A DNA stretch of 33,483 bases from Pseudomonadota bacterium. Lineage in GTDB: Bacteria; Pseudomonadota; Gammaproteobacteria; Pseudomonadales; Halieaceae. The stretch lies in NCBI GenBank assembly GCA_002862405.1, contig PKCZ01000029.1, positions 1 through 33,483 of the forward strand, written 5' to 3'. Every line of letters starts with the position of its first letter. Within the stretch, counting starts at the first letter, position 1. Positions 7,529-16,404 of the stretch are shown piece by piece. A program made the position numbers and the translations under genes. The notes below the pieces were generated by a model. It was not told the DNA's origin and did not search any database. It worked only from the letters and a program-made list of their open reading frames with translations.

Positions 7529-9073
7529 ATGAATGGCGCAGATTTACTGATAAAGAAACTCGCAGACGCTGGTGTCAGCGCTTGCTTCGCCAATCCCGGC
7601 ACTTCAGAGATGCAGCTCGTCGCCGCGCTAGATAAAGAACCCCGAATTCGAGCTGTACTTGGTCTTTTTGAAGGCGTCGTTACAGGTGCTGCAGATGGGT
7701 TTGCACGCATGACCGACACGCCAGCCCTGACGCTACTTCACCTTGGACCGGGCTACGCCAACGGCATCGCCAATCTTCACAATGCATCGCGAGCGCGAGT
7801 GCCCGTATTGAACATGATTGGCGATCACGCAACGCATCACTTGGAATTGGATGCACCACTCACGTCAGATATCGACGGACTGACCTCGGCTGTCTGCGCC
7901 TGGACAGGGGTGTCAACCAGTCCGTACGACTTGCCCGAAGTTGGACTGAAGGCTTGGCAAGCCAGCATGGAATATCCCGGTAACGTCACCGCCTTTGTGG
8001 CCCCAGCAAACCACGCCTGGGATCCCGCAGGTGGTGACGTGGATATCCCTGATATTCCAGCGCCCAAAAACCTGAGTGACGGTGAGATCATGGAGGCAGC
8101 CGAAGTGCTTCGAAATAGTGATTCCGCGGCCTTATTCATGGGCGGTCATGCGCTCCGCGAGTCAGGCCTGATTCAAGCAGGCCGTATTGCTGAAGCAACT
8201 GGCGCGCGGCTGATCACCGAAACGTTCTTCACGCGTCAACAGCGAGGTGTCGGACGTGTTGAAACCGAGCGTCTGCCCTATTTCGGTGAAATGGCTGCGG
8301 AGCACCTACAAGGGCTCGATACCTTGATCATTATCGGCAGCAAGCCACCGGTATCCTTCTTTGCCTACCCCGGAAAACCCGGATGGCTCTCACCTGAAGG
8401 GTCGAGTCTGCTTCAAATGGGCGACCACGGTGTCGATGCGATCGATACATTGACTCGCCTTGCCGATGCTCTCGGTGCCCCAAGCGAGGTGAAGAACGTT
8501 GCGCAACGTGTTGAACATGCACTGGAAACCGGCCCTATCAATGCAGTAGAGCTGGGTAAAGTGATCGCCAATCGACTTCCGGAGAATGCGATCGTTTCTG
8601 ACGAAGGCGCAACCAATGGTTTAGGCGCCTTCCTAATGACCGGAAACGCCGCACCTCACGACTGGTTAACGCTTACTGGTGGCGCAATCGGGCAAGGCCT
8701 GCCCCTTGCATTGGGTGCCGCGGTCGCTTGTCCCGACCGAAAAGTTCTCGCATTGGAGGCTGATGGATCGGCGATGTACACGGTCCAAGCGTTATGGACG
8801 ATGGTGCGTGAGGATCTCGACGTGACTGTGTTGATTCTCAACAACGGATCGTACGCCATCCTAAATATTGAGCTTGCGCGCGTGGGTGTGGAAAAACCGG
8901 GACCTACGGCTTTGTCATTGCTCGATCTTACCAACCCGGCGATTAAGTGGACCGATATCGCCAAAGGTATGGGGATGGCCGCAGAGCGCGTCGATACAGT
9001 TGAAGCATTAGATAGCGCGATGGCCTTGGCAATGGCGGAGAGAGGCCCTCGCCTTATAGAGGTCATCCTGTAA
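7529..9073 (+). CDS. acetolactate synthase / benzoylformate decarboxylase-like ThDP enzyme
   Basis: A 514-residue thiamine-diphosphate enzyme of the IlvB/MdlC superfamily. Domain order is the usual one: N-terminal PYR domain with the catalytic Glu48 in GLFEGVVTGAADGFARM, a central domain (about 180-320), and a C-terminal PP domain with the cofactor motif ADGSAMYT followed about 25 residues later by ILNN. The first Gly of the usual GDG is Ala. The PGTSEMQLVAAL opening is typical of homologues annotated as acetolactate synthase large subunit but probably acting on other 2-keto acids. No regulatory small subunit lies next to it, so a role in branched-chain amino acid synthesis is doubtful. The ATG at 7529 has AGGGG ten bases upstream; a GTG at 7523 is possible. 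It appears to be transcribed alone. Confidence 0.85.
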   Translation: MNGADLLIKKLADAGVSACFANPGTSEMQLVAALDKEPRIRAVLGLFEGVVTGAADGFARMTDTPALTLLHLGPGYANGIANLHNASRARVPVLNMIGDHATHHLELDAPLTSDIDGLTSAVCAWTGVSTSPYDLPEVGLKAWQASMEYPGNVTAFVAPANHAWDPAGGDVDIPDIPAPKNLSDGEIMEAAEVLRNSDSAALFMGGHALRESGLIQAGRIAEATGARLITETFFTRQQRGVGRVETERLPYFGEMAAEHLQGLDTLIIIGSKPPVSFFAYPGKPGWLSPEGSSLLQMGDHGVDAIDTLTRLADALGAPSEVKNVAQRVEHALETGPINAVELGKVIANRLPENAIVSDEGATNGLGAFLMTGNAAPHDWLTLTGGAIGQGLPLALGAAVACPDRKVLALEADGSAMYTVQALWTMVREDLDVTVLILNNGSYAILNIELARVGVEKPGPTALSLLDLTNPAIKWTDIAKGMGMAAERVDTVEALDSAMALAMAERGPRLIEVIL

Positions 9074-9128
9074 GCCACAGTCGCGTCTTTGTCGACGTCG
9101 GCATTGCCGCAAACTGAAAATAAAAAGC

Positions 9129-9155
9129 TTGCGATTCTGAAATCTCGGATATACT
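9129..9155 (+). promoter_or_regulatory. possible promoter of the RND operon
   Basis: TTGCGA (9129-9134), 15 bp, TATACT (9150-9155). The -10 is good, the spacing short. Initiation would be near 9162, which bears on the start choice of the next gene. Confidence 0.35.
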
Positions 9156-9161
9156 CCCGCG

Positions 9162-10277
9162 ATGCTCAACTTTCGCGTGGTTATGCGGTTCGCAGTTATG
9201 TCAGCTCTGCTGGCATGCGCGCTCATGGGCGGCTGCTCAGACACCCCTGATGAAGAAACAAGCGGATCACGCGGCACGTGGGGTACGCGCGAGCTGCCCG
9301 TCGTAACCGCACCTATCGAGCGTGCACCGCTCATCGATTCAATAAAATCTGTGGGCACGGCGCGGGCTCGCCAAAGCGTGACGCTGTATCCAGAGAGCTC
9401 GGGCGTAGTCACTTTCGCAAAGCTCGCGCCCGATACGCTAGTGACAAAGGGCGAGACACTCCTGAAGTTGGATGATCGTGATCAGGCACTTGCGGTTCGC
9501 CAAGCGGAGGTGGAGCTTGCAGAAGCGAAGCGAACACTGAAGCGCTATCTTTCTCTCAACGCGACTGAGGCGAATATCCCGCAGAGCACCATCGATACCG
9601 CGCAAAGTAACGTTGATTTGGCGGAGATTCGTTTGGCCCAAGCCGAGGTCGAGCTCTCCCGTCGCCAGGTAACAGCCCCATTCTCAGGGCGCATTGGCAT
9701 CACCGATGTGGAAATTGGTGATCGGGTAGATACTTCAACCGTCATTACTACACTCGATGATCGGAGTGTGTTGCTCGTTGACTTTACGGTGCCCGAGAGC
9801 TTTATTGGGCGCATCGTGACGGAGCTTGAAGTGCAAGCGCGCCAATGGGAATCACCAGACGACAATACCTCCGGGAGAATTGTCGCGGTTGATTCTCGCG
9901 TGGACTCAGCGACGCGCGCCTTCAGAGCACGAGCGGCGATCGACAACAGCGCCGACAACCTTCGGCCGGGCATGGCGTTCGAAATTGATGCGTCGATCGA
10001 AAAAGGTGAGTACTTGAGCGTCCCAGAGTTATCCGTTCAATGGGGTGCCGACGGCCCCTATGTGTGGTCTACCCAAGGCGATCGAGCAATGCGCTCGCCC
10101 GTTGAGATGGTGCGACGCGTCGAGGGGCGAATGCTGATTCGCAGTGAATTAGCCGAGGGCCAGCGGGTTATTCTCGAAGGAATTCAGAGTGTTCGGCCCG
10201 GCATGAAAATTAAAGACATTAACGCAGCGACAGCGACTGCTCGATCACCCAAAACCGAACAGGCTGATCGCAGCTAA
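9162..10277 (+). CDS. RND efflux periplasmic adaptor lipoprotein (HlyD/MFP family)
   Basis: A 371-residue membrane fusion protein of the AcrA type. It has a lipoprotein signal ending in the lipobox LMGG-C (Cys25), a biotinyl-lipoyl-like half (GVVTFAKLAPDTLVTKGETLLKLD, residues about 76-105), a helical hairpin of about 45 residues, the matching lipoyl half (VTAPFSGRIGITDVEIGDRV), a beta barrel and a membrane-proximal domain. It bridges the inner-membrane pump to an outer-membrane channel. The ATG at 9162 has no ribosome site; the ATG at 9183 would give a shorter, more typical lipoprotein signal (MRFAVMSALLACALMGG) and would suit the predicted promoter, so it is a real alternative. The pump gene follows after 18 bp. 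Confidence 0.92.
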   Translation: MLNFRVVMRFAVMSALLACALMGGCSDTPDEETSGSRGTWGTRELPVVTAPIERAPLIDSIKSVGTARARQSVTLYPESSGVVTFAKLAPDTLVTKGETLLKLDDRDQALAVRQAEVELAEAKRTLKRYLSLNATEANIPQSTIDTAQSNVDLAEIRLAQAEVELSRRQVTAPFSGRIGITDVEIGDRVDTSTVITTLDDRSVLLVDFTVPESFIGRIVTELEVQARQWESPDDNTSGRIVAVDSRVDSATRAFRARAAIDNSADNLRPGMAFEIDASIEKGEYLSVPELSVQWGADGPYVWSTQGDRAMRSPVEMVRRVEGRMLIRSELAEGQRVILEGIQSVRPGMKIKDINAATATARSPKTEQADRS

Positions 10278-10295
10278 AATGCGCAGCAAAAACCA

Positions 10296-13200
10296 ATGAA
10301 AGCCACACTTAACGCCCTGGCCGGTGCTGGCCTTCCCGCACTCGGTGTGAAGCGCCCATGGCTCGTCACCGTCATGAACCTGTTGATCGCTATTGCGGGT
10401 TTGGTCGCCATTTTTGCCATTGAAGTTAGAGAATTACCGGACGTCGATGAACCGGTAGTCAACGTCCGTGCCAATCTACCGGGGGCGTCTCCAGAGACCA
10501 TGGACGCGGAGGTCACCCGTATACTCGAGGGTGCAGTCGCTCGCGTTAGTGGCGTTAAAGAGGTGAACTCCAACAGCGAGGAGGGAAACACTCGTATTCG
10601 CGCCGTATTCAATCCTAGCTCCGATGTTGATCGTGCGGCAGCCGATGTTCGGGAGGCTGTCAGCCGAGTTCAGCGGCAACTGCCTGACAATGTCGAACAG
10701 TTAGCTGTCTTCAAGGCAGACGAGGACGCGGAGGAAATCATGCGCATCGCCGTTCTCGCGGATGGCATGTCAGAGCAAGACCTTGCCACTATCGTCGAGC
10801 GCGATGTCGTTCCTGCCTTTATCTCTCTCCCGGGCGTTGCCGACGTACCGCTCTTCGGCTCGCGTCGGCAGATTCTCAGAGTCGAACTTGACCCCGGTCG
10901 CATGAGCACCTACGGACTTACCGTAACGGACGTCCGCTCAGTGCTGACACAGGCACCGCTCGATGTACCCGCTGGGAGCTTTAGAACAAGCGATCAGACA
11001 CTCTTGGTGCGTGCAGACGCCGCAGTGGACTCGGAAGCCGACATTGGCAATCTTCTTATCACCGACAAGGTGCGTTTGCGTGATGTGGCTCGAATTGCCT
11101 ACACGCCTGACGACGCGATCTCTGTGGTTCGACTGAATGGTCAGCGAGTACTGGGCGTAGGTGTGGTTCGGCAGGCTGGCTCAAATACAATTCAAATTTC
11201 AGAAGGGGCTCATCAGGCGGTTGCGCGTTTCAATGCGCAACGAGAAGACATCAAGCTAGAGGTCATCTCTGATGAAGCTATCTTCATTAACGGCGCGGTA
11301 TCGGAAGTGTTACGGACACTCGCGTTCTCAGTACTCATCGTTATTCTGACAATTCGTCTGTTTTCCGGTAGCTGGCGCTTTACCCTCGTGCCTGCGGTTG
11401 CGATTCCCATCTCTCTTCTCGGCACGCTCGCTGCGAGTTGGGTACTTGGCTTTTCAATCAACATCTTGACGCTGCTAGCGCTTGTCCTGGCAACAGGACT
11501 GATTGTCGACGATGCCATCGTGGTACTTGAGAGTATTCAGCGCCGACAGAAACGTGGTGAAGGTACCAGCGCTTCGTCTGTCCTTGGAACGCAATCCGTC
11601 TTCTTCGCAGTTATCGCGACGACCATGGTGCTGGTTGCTGTCTTTGTTCCCATTGCGTTTTTGCCGGGAACGTCGGGGCGCCTGTTCCGAGAGTTTGGTC
11701 TGGTTCTCACAGTGGCAGTTGGCATTTCGTCGTTTGTGGCATTGTCGCTGGTACCTGCGCTCATGGCGCGGTTGGGTAAATCCGAGTCCCCAATTCCTGG
11801 CCAATCAGAAAACCCCAATATCTTTCAGCGCATCTACAGTGGTAGTTTGCGATCGGTTCTGACTTACCCGGTGACATCGGTCCTACTATCAATGGTTATT
11901 GCTGCGGCAGCCGCCAGTGTTTACACGTCATTGGATAGCGAATTATTGCCCACAGAGGATCGCGGCAAATTGAATATGTTTGCGCGTGGCCCTGCTGGCG
12001 TCGGCCTACCCTACACCGAGCGCCAGTCCGACCAAATTGAGGCCATTTTCCAACCTTATCTCGACTCGGGCGTGATAGAGCGGTTGTACAGCGTCGCAGG
12101 TCGCTGGGACCCAAACATTATTTACGTCGTGGGAACACTCAAGCCGTGGGAAGACAGAGAGATATCTCAGCAAGAGCTAGCAGCAGAGATTCAGCCACAG
12201 CTGAGCCAGTTGCCGGGCGTGACTGCTCGCGTGTACGGAAGCAATAGCCTGAATATGCGTGGGGGTTGGCGCGGTGGTATCCAGTTTGTCCTACTGGGTA
12301 GTGAATACGAGGAAATATACGCGGCAGCCCGCGTCTACGCTGACGCGATACGAGAGCGACTCGATAGTGTCGAGAATCCACGCATCGACTACACCCCATC
12401 GCAAGCCCAGGTAGCCATCAAAATTGACAGAGAGCGACTCGCGGATCTCAACGTATCCATCGACGAATTGGCTCAGACACTGCGCGTCATGGTTGACGGC
12501 GTTCGGGTCGTCGATTTAAACGGGCGCGATCAATCGATCCCCATTGTATTGAAGGCGGGTAAGAACCGGATTCAGGGCCCAAATGATCTGGTGAATCTGT
12601 TCGTTCGCTCGCAGACCGGTCAACTCATCCCATTGGCGTCGCTGGTCACCGTCGTCGAGGAAGGTGTTCCCGATGAATTGCGGCGGCTCTATCAGCGGCG
12701 CTCTATCAGTATTGATATGCAAACCGTTGAAGGGGTGGCCTTACAAACCGCCGTGGACGATCTCATGGCCTTAGCCAAAGAAGTTGTCCCTAGCTCCATT
12801 ACGGTTGTTCCCGAGGGCGAGGCCGCACGCTTGGGCGAATCTCAGCGAGACTCCCTCTACGCCTATGGTCTCGCACTCTTGATTGTGTTCTTGGTGCTCG
12901 TTGCGCAGTTTGAAAGCCTGACCTCGGCGCTAGTCATCATGACCATTGTTCCATTCGGTCTTGCGGCGGCGATCTTCGCCCTGTTCATCACCGGGACGTC
13001 ACTCAATGTGTATTCACAAGTGGGACTCGTCATGCTCATTGGGTTAATCGCCAAGAATGGCATTCTATTGGTCGAATTTGCCGATCAACGGCGTGATGCG
13101 GGTGCCAGTGTGCGAGATGCCATTGAGAATGCTGCAAACATTCGACTCCGGCCGATTGCAATGACACTGATCTCGACGGTGCTCGGCGCACTACCGCTTA

Positions 13201-13394
13201 TCTTGTCCTCGGGTCCCGGATCTGAAGCACGCGAGGCTGTGGGCTGGGTCGTCTTTGGTGGTCTGGGTCTTACGGCATTCTTCACACTGTTTCTGACACC
13301 TGTCATTTACCTTGCTGTCGCACGCTTCTCCAAGCCTCGAGCCGATGCGCGGCTGAAACTGGAGCAGGAACTGGAAGCCGCCACCGAGCTTTGA
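10296..13394 (+). CDS. RND efflux pump, HAE1/AcrB-like permease
   Basis: A 1032-residue inner-membrane proton-driven exporter, full length for the family. The two-fold repeated layout is clear: first membrane helix at about residue 28, a large periplasmic loop, helices 2-6 around 335-480, a second helix at about 535, a second loop, and helices from about 855 to 1010. The proton-relay motif GLIVDDAIVVLESI carries D405 and D406, equivalent to Asp407/408 of AcrB. GAVSEVLRTLAFSVLIVIL and GLIAKNGILLVEFA are further family signatures. Cotranscribed with the adaptor gene. No TolC-like channel is in the window, so an outer-membrane partner must come from elsewhere. A molybdenum hydroxylase operon starts 176 bp downstream in the same direction, which may hint at the cargo. 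Confidence 0.95.
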   Translation: MKATLNALAGAGLPALGVKRPWLVTVMNLLIAIAGLVAIFAIEVRELPDVDEPVVNVRANLPGASPETMDAEVTRILEGAVARVSGVKEVNSNSEEGNTRIRAVFNPSSDVDRAAADVREAVSRVQRQLPDNVEQLAVFKADEDAEEIMRIAVLADGMSEQDLATIVERDVVPAFISLPGVADVPLFGSRRQILRVELDPGRMSTYGLTVTDVRSVLTQAPLDVPAGSFRTSDQTLLVRADAAVDSEADIGNLLITDKVRLRDVARIAYTPDDAISVVRLNGQRVLGVGVVRQAGSNTIQISEGAHQAVARFNAQREDIKLEVISDEAIFINGAVSEVLRTLAFSVLIVILTIRLFSGSWRFTLVPAVAIPISLLGTLAASWVLGFSINILTLLALVLATGLIVDDAIVVLESIQRRQKRGEGTSASSVLGTQSVFFAVIATTMVLVAVFVPIAFLPGTSGRLFREFGLVLTVAVGISSFVALSLVPALMARLGKSESPIPGQSENPNIFQRIYSGSLRSVLTYPVTSVLLSMVIAAAAASVYTSLDSELLPTEDRGKLNMFARGPAGVGLPYTERQSDQIEAIFQPYLDSGVIERLYSVAGRWDPNIIYVVGTLKPWEDREISQQELAAEIQPQLSQLPGVTARVYGSNSLNMRGGWRGGIQFVLLGSEYEEIYAAARVYADAIRERLDSVENPRIDYTPSQAQVAIKIDRERLADLNVSIDELAQTLRVMVDGVRVVDLNGRDQSIPIVLKAGKNRIQGPNDLVNLFVRSQTGQLIPLASLVTVVEEGVPDELRRLYQRRSISIDMQTVEGVALQTAVDDLMALAKEVVPSSITVVPEGEAARLGESQRDSLYAYGLALLIVFLVLVAQFESLTSALVIMTIVPFGLAAAIFALFITGTSLNVYSQVGLVMLIGLIAKNGILLVEFADQRRDAGASVRDAIENAANIRLRPIAMTLISTVLGALPLILSSGPGSEAREAVGWVVFGGLGLTAFFTLFLTPVIYLAVARFSKPRADARLKLEQELEAATEL

Positions 13395-13570
13395 TGCCCC
13401 CTCCCTGGTTAGTTGGGCTCAGGACAGGCCTTCGAGCAATCCTCAACTAGTAGCCCTTAACATTGTTCTATTAATCACGGCAACCTGCGTCAATTCGGAC
13501 GTCATCACCTTTTATTTAAGGCGATTTGTGCCACTATTGAATCAAACAAGAACTATTGAGGCAGACTTTC

Positions 13571-14077
13571 GTGACCACTATCACCATCAACGGGAAAGAC
13601 CATTCGTTCAACGGTATTGATCCCGCAATGCCCTTGCTTTGGGCCCTGCGCGATCATGCGGGAATTCAGGGCGTCAAATACGGCTGTGGCGTGGGCCAAT
13701 GCGGTGCATGCACTGTATGGCTTGACGGTTTCGCCGTCCGTTCATGTCAACTGACAGTCGGTGCACTTGAAGGCCGCGCCGTTACTACGGTTGAAGGACT
13801 GGCAACGGCGACACTACACCCTGTTCAGCAGGCATGGATTGACCATGATGTCGCACAGTGTGGCTATTGTCAGGCAGGCCAAATCATGTCAGCAGCCGCA
13901 CTCCTTGAGCGAAATCCGAGCCCTACCGATGATGAGATCGATGCAGCCATGGCGGGCAACCTTTGCCGCTGCGGTACCTATGTGCGCATAAAGTCGGCGA
14001 TTAAAGCGGCCAGCGGTGCGATGACCGCTTCTGCCCCGTTCTACAACGCAATGGAAGCAGCGGAGGTGTCAGCATGA
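13571..14077 (+). CDS. molybdenum hydroxylase [2Fe-2S] subunit, IorA-like (copy 1)
   Basis: A 168-residue small subunit of a xanthine-oxidase-family enzyme, carrying electrons from the molybdenum site to an acceptor. Cysteines C39, C44, C47, C59 form the plant-ferredoxin-type cluster site (CGVGQCGAC) and C97, C100, C132, C134 the second, helical one (CGYC, CRC). No signal peptide is present, as usual for this subunit, which is thought to be exported together with its large partner. The start is GTG at 13571 with GAGG nine bases upstream; a TTG at 13556 would overlap that site. The stop overlaps the ATG of the large subunit (ATGA), a sign of translational coupling. Its sequence is about half identical by eye to the copy at 18674-19165. 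Confidence 0.93.
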   Translation: MTTITINGKDHSFNGIDPAMPLLWALRDHAGIQGVKYGCGVGQCGACTVWLDGFAVRSCQLTVGALEGRAVTTVEGLATATLHPVQQAWIDHDVAQCGYCQAGQIMSAAALLERNPSPTDDEIDAAMAGNLCRCGTYVRIKSAIKAASGAMTASAPFYNAMEAAEVSA

Positions 14078-16284
14078 ATCAGCCGTCCAATCAGATCGCC
14101 AATACCGAGCGACGCGACTTCCTTAAAATTTCACTGGGCCTAGCCCTATCGTCCTCAGGCGGCATTTCGATGATGTCTCTGGCATCAGCTGAGGCGTCGG
14201 GAACCCTAAACGCTTACGTGAACATCAACGCGGATGGCAGTGTCACCATTTACGGTCCGAACCCAGAAGTAGGCCAGGGCGTTAATACGTCTTTACCGAT
14301 GATTGTGGCGGAGGAACTCGACGCTACGTGGGAAGATGTTATATGCGAGGCGGCGCCCGTTCAGCAGCAATACGGTATGCAATTCGCCGGGGGTTCTCTG
14401 TCTATCCCAATGCGCTGGGATGAAATGAGAAAAATGGGCGCAACGGCGAGGGAAATGTTGTGCCGTGCGGCGGCAAGCCAATGGAATGTACCGCGCGACG
14501 AACTCACAACGGCTAACTCGAGGGTCCTACATGGCCCCTCGGGCAAGTCGGCTCACTACAAAGATCTGGTGGCGGCAGCGTCACTTATGGCCGTACCGGA
14601 TGAGGCGGACGTGCGACTCAAAGCGCCCGCAGACTATCGTTTGCTGGGCAAACGTATTTCGAATGCGTCAGCAGAAGGCATCGCCACGGGCAAACCAATA
14701 TTTGGTATCGATGCCAAGGTCGACGGTATGGTTTACGCGAGCTTCGTTAAGTGTCCGTCAATTGGCGGCGTCGCAAAATCGGCCAACCTAAAAGCTGTTA
14801 GAGCGCTACCGGGAATTATTGATGCCTTCATCCTCGACGGGACACCCGGACCGTATAACTTTGACATTAGAGAATCCCATGCAATTCAAAGCGGGATCGC
14901 TATTGTGGGTAAAGACACATGGTCGACCTTCAAAGCGCGCGAAACTTTAAAAGTAGATTGGGATCTATCAGCCGCGTCGCAAGATGACTCGGATGTAATT
15001 GAGGCGGAGGCGCTTGCCGCCCTCGCTGCGGGGAGAGTCGAGGCTGAAATCGAGCGTGCAGGCGATGTGGAAGCAGTCTTCGCAAACGCGGCAATGACGG
15101 CCGATTCAACCTATTCAACCGACTTTGTATCGCACGCACAGTTAGAACCTCAAGGCGTACTTGTGTCTGCAGCAACCAGTGCCGTTGAAGTGTGGACCAG
15201 TAGTCAAACACCGGTCTTCATCACCTCAAATCTTGCAAAATTACTCGACGTAACGCCGGGCAATATTACCGTTCATCAACTCCGTGGCGGTGGCGGTTTT
15301 GGGCGTCGATTATCCAACGAGTACATTTTCGAAGCTGCGCTCATTTCACGACGTGTTGGCGCACCGGTCAAACTCCAGTGGAAACGTGAAGATGACATGG
15401 CTTTTGATTACTTCAGAGCGCCCACCTATTACCGACTCCAGGGAGCCGTAGCCGCTGACGGGCAATTAGTCGGCTGGAAAAATCTTCTGGCTGCCGCCTC
15501 AGCGGACGGGGAAAATGCTAATTATGGTGCTAGTTACCGACCCTACGATTTCCCGGGTAAGGTCATACCCAACGTGGCGGTAGAGCAAAGCTTCGTTAAG
15601 TCTCAAACACCAACTGGCGCTTGGCGAGCTCCGATTTCCAATGTCTATGCTTTTGCGGAGCAATCCTTTATCGCTGAACTCGCGCACAAGGCGGGACAGG
15701 ATCACCGCGATTTCTTGCTCAATGCGATTGGTGACAAAGGGTGGATAAAAGAGGGTGACATGGCCAGCCTCAATACGGCCAGAGCGCGTGCGACTATTGA
15801 AGCTGTGACTAAAGCGGCTGGATGGGGACGCAAGTTACCTGAGGGTCATGGCTTAGGGCTTGCCTTCTTCTTGAGCCACTCTGGTCACATCGCCGAGGTG
15901 GCTGAAGTCAGCGTCGACGGTAAAAATATAACCGTGCACGACGTCTGGGTTGCCGCCGATGTCGGTCAGGTAGTCAACCTGTCGGGTCTGGAGAACCAGT
16001 TACAGGGGTCAGTCGTCGATGGCTTGAGCACCATGGCTGCACAAAGCATCAGCATCAAGAACGGAGCTGTCGTACAGAGTAACTACGACAGCTACCCCCT
16101 ATTGCGTATGCCGCAGAGTCCGCGGGTCCATGTTGGCGTTTTGAACTCAGGCTACCGCCCTACTGGTGCGGGAGAGCCGGCACTGCCACCTCTTGCGCCC
16201 GCGGTATGTAATGCCGTCTTTAATGCCTGCGGCGAACGCATCAGAGCATTACCTATCAGCAAGGCAGGCTTTACGATCGTCTAA
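14074..16284 (+). CDS. molybdenum hydroxylase molybdopterin subunit, IorB-like (copy 1), Tat-exported
   Basis: A 736-residue catalytic subunit of the isoquinoline 1-oxidoreductase beta / aldehyde dehydrogenase branch of xanthine oxidases. The N-terminus has a Tat signal ([12 protein letters not shown], then a hydrophobic stretch ending in ASA), so the enzyme acts in the periplasm. Cofactor segments seen are [32 protein letters not shown] and the C-terminal GAGEPALPP with the catalytic Glu701. This branch binds molybdopterin cytosine dinucleotide and hydroxylates N-heteroaromatics or aldehydes with water as oxygen donor. Coupled to the 2Fe-2S subunit by a 4-bp overlap. No flavin or cytochrome subunit is present, so the electron acceptor is unknown. 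Substrate cannot be told. Confidence 0.93.
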   Translation: MNQPSNQIANTERRDFLKISLGLALSSSGGISMMSLASAEASGTLNAYVNINADGSVTIYGPNPEVGQGVNTSLPMIVAEELDATWEDVICEAAPVQQQYGMQFAGGSLSIPMRWDEMRKMGATAREMLCRAAASQWNVPRDELTTANSRVLHGPSGKSAHYKDLVAAASLMAVPDEADVRLKAPADYRLLGKRISNASAEGIATGKPIFGIDAKVDGMVYASFVKCPSIGGVAKSANLKAVRALPGIIDAFILDGTPGPYNFDIRESHAIQSGIAIVGKDTWSTFKARETLKVDWDLSAASQDDSDVIEAEALAALAAGRVEAEIERAGDVEAVFANAAMTADSTYSTDFVSHAQLEPQGVLVSAATSAVEVWTSSQTPVFITSNLAKLLDVTPGNITVHQLRGGGGFGRRLSNEYIFEAALISRRVGAPVKLQWKREDDMAFDYFRAPTYYRLQGAVAADGQLVGWKNLLAAASADGENANYGASYRPYDFPGKVIPNVAVEQSFVKSQTPTGAWRAPISNVYAFAEQSFIAELAHKAGQDHRDFLLNAIGDKGWIKEGDMASLNTARARATIEAVTKAAGWGRKLPEGHGLGLAFFLSHSGHIAEVAEVSVDGKNITVHDVWVAADVGQVVNLSGLENQLQGSVVDGLSTMAAQSISIKNGAVVQSNYDSYPLLRMPQSPRVHVGVLNSGYRPTGAGEPALPPLAPAVCNAVFNACGERIRALPISKAGFTIV

Positions 16285-16353
16285 CCGCACCGTGCCGACA
16301 GGCTCTTCAGATAAAAGCCACTTGCAGGCCATCTGGATAAAAGCTCCCGATAC

Positions 16354-16385
16354 AAAAAAAGCCCCCACAGTGGGGGCTTTTGTTT
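16354..16385. terminator. bidirectional intrinsic terminator between the two hydroxylase operons
   Basis: GCCCCCA (16361-16367), loop CAG, TGGGGGC (16371-16377), flanked by seven A on the left and TTTTGTTTT on the right. It lies midway between two convergent stop codons (16284 and 16405) and can serve both. Confidence 0.92.
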
Positions 16386-16404
16386 TCTTAGTTTCCGTTA
16401 GATC

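Noticed and set aside
11475-11818. Long opposite-strand frames inside the RND pump gene
   Set aside because: They are shadows of a clearly coding frame; the translated products are Arg/Ser/Thr-rich with no recognisable family.
16295-16350. GATAAAAGC repeated twice before the bidirectional terminator
   Set aside because: Two short copies in a 120-bp convergent gap, no link to a promoter or structure; probably chance.
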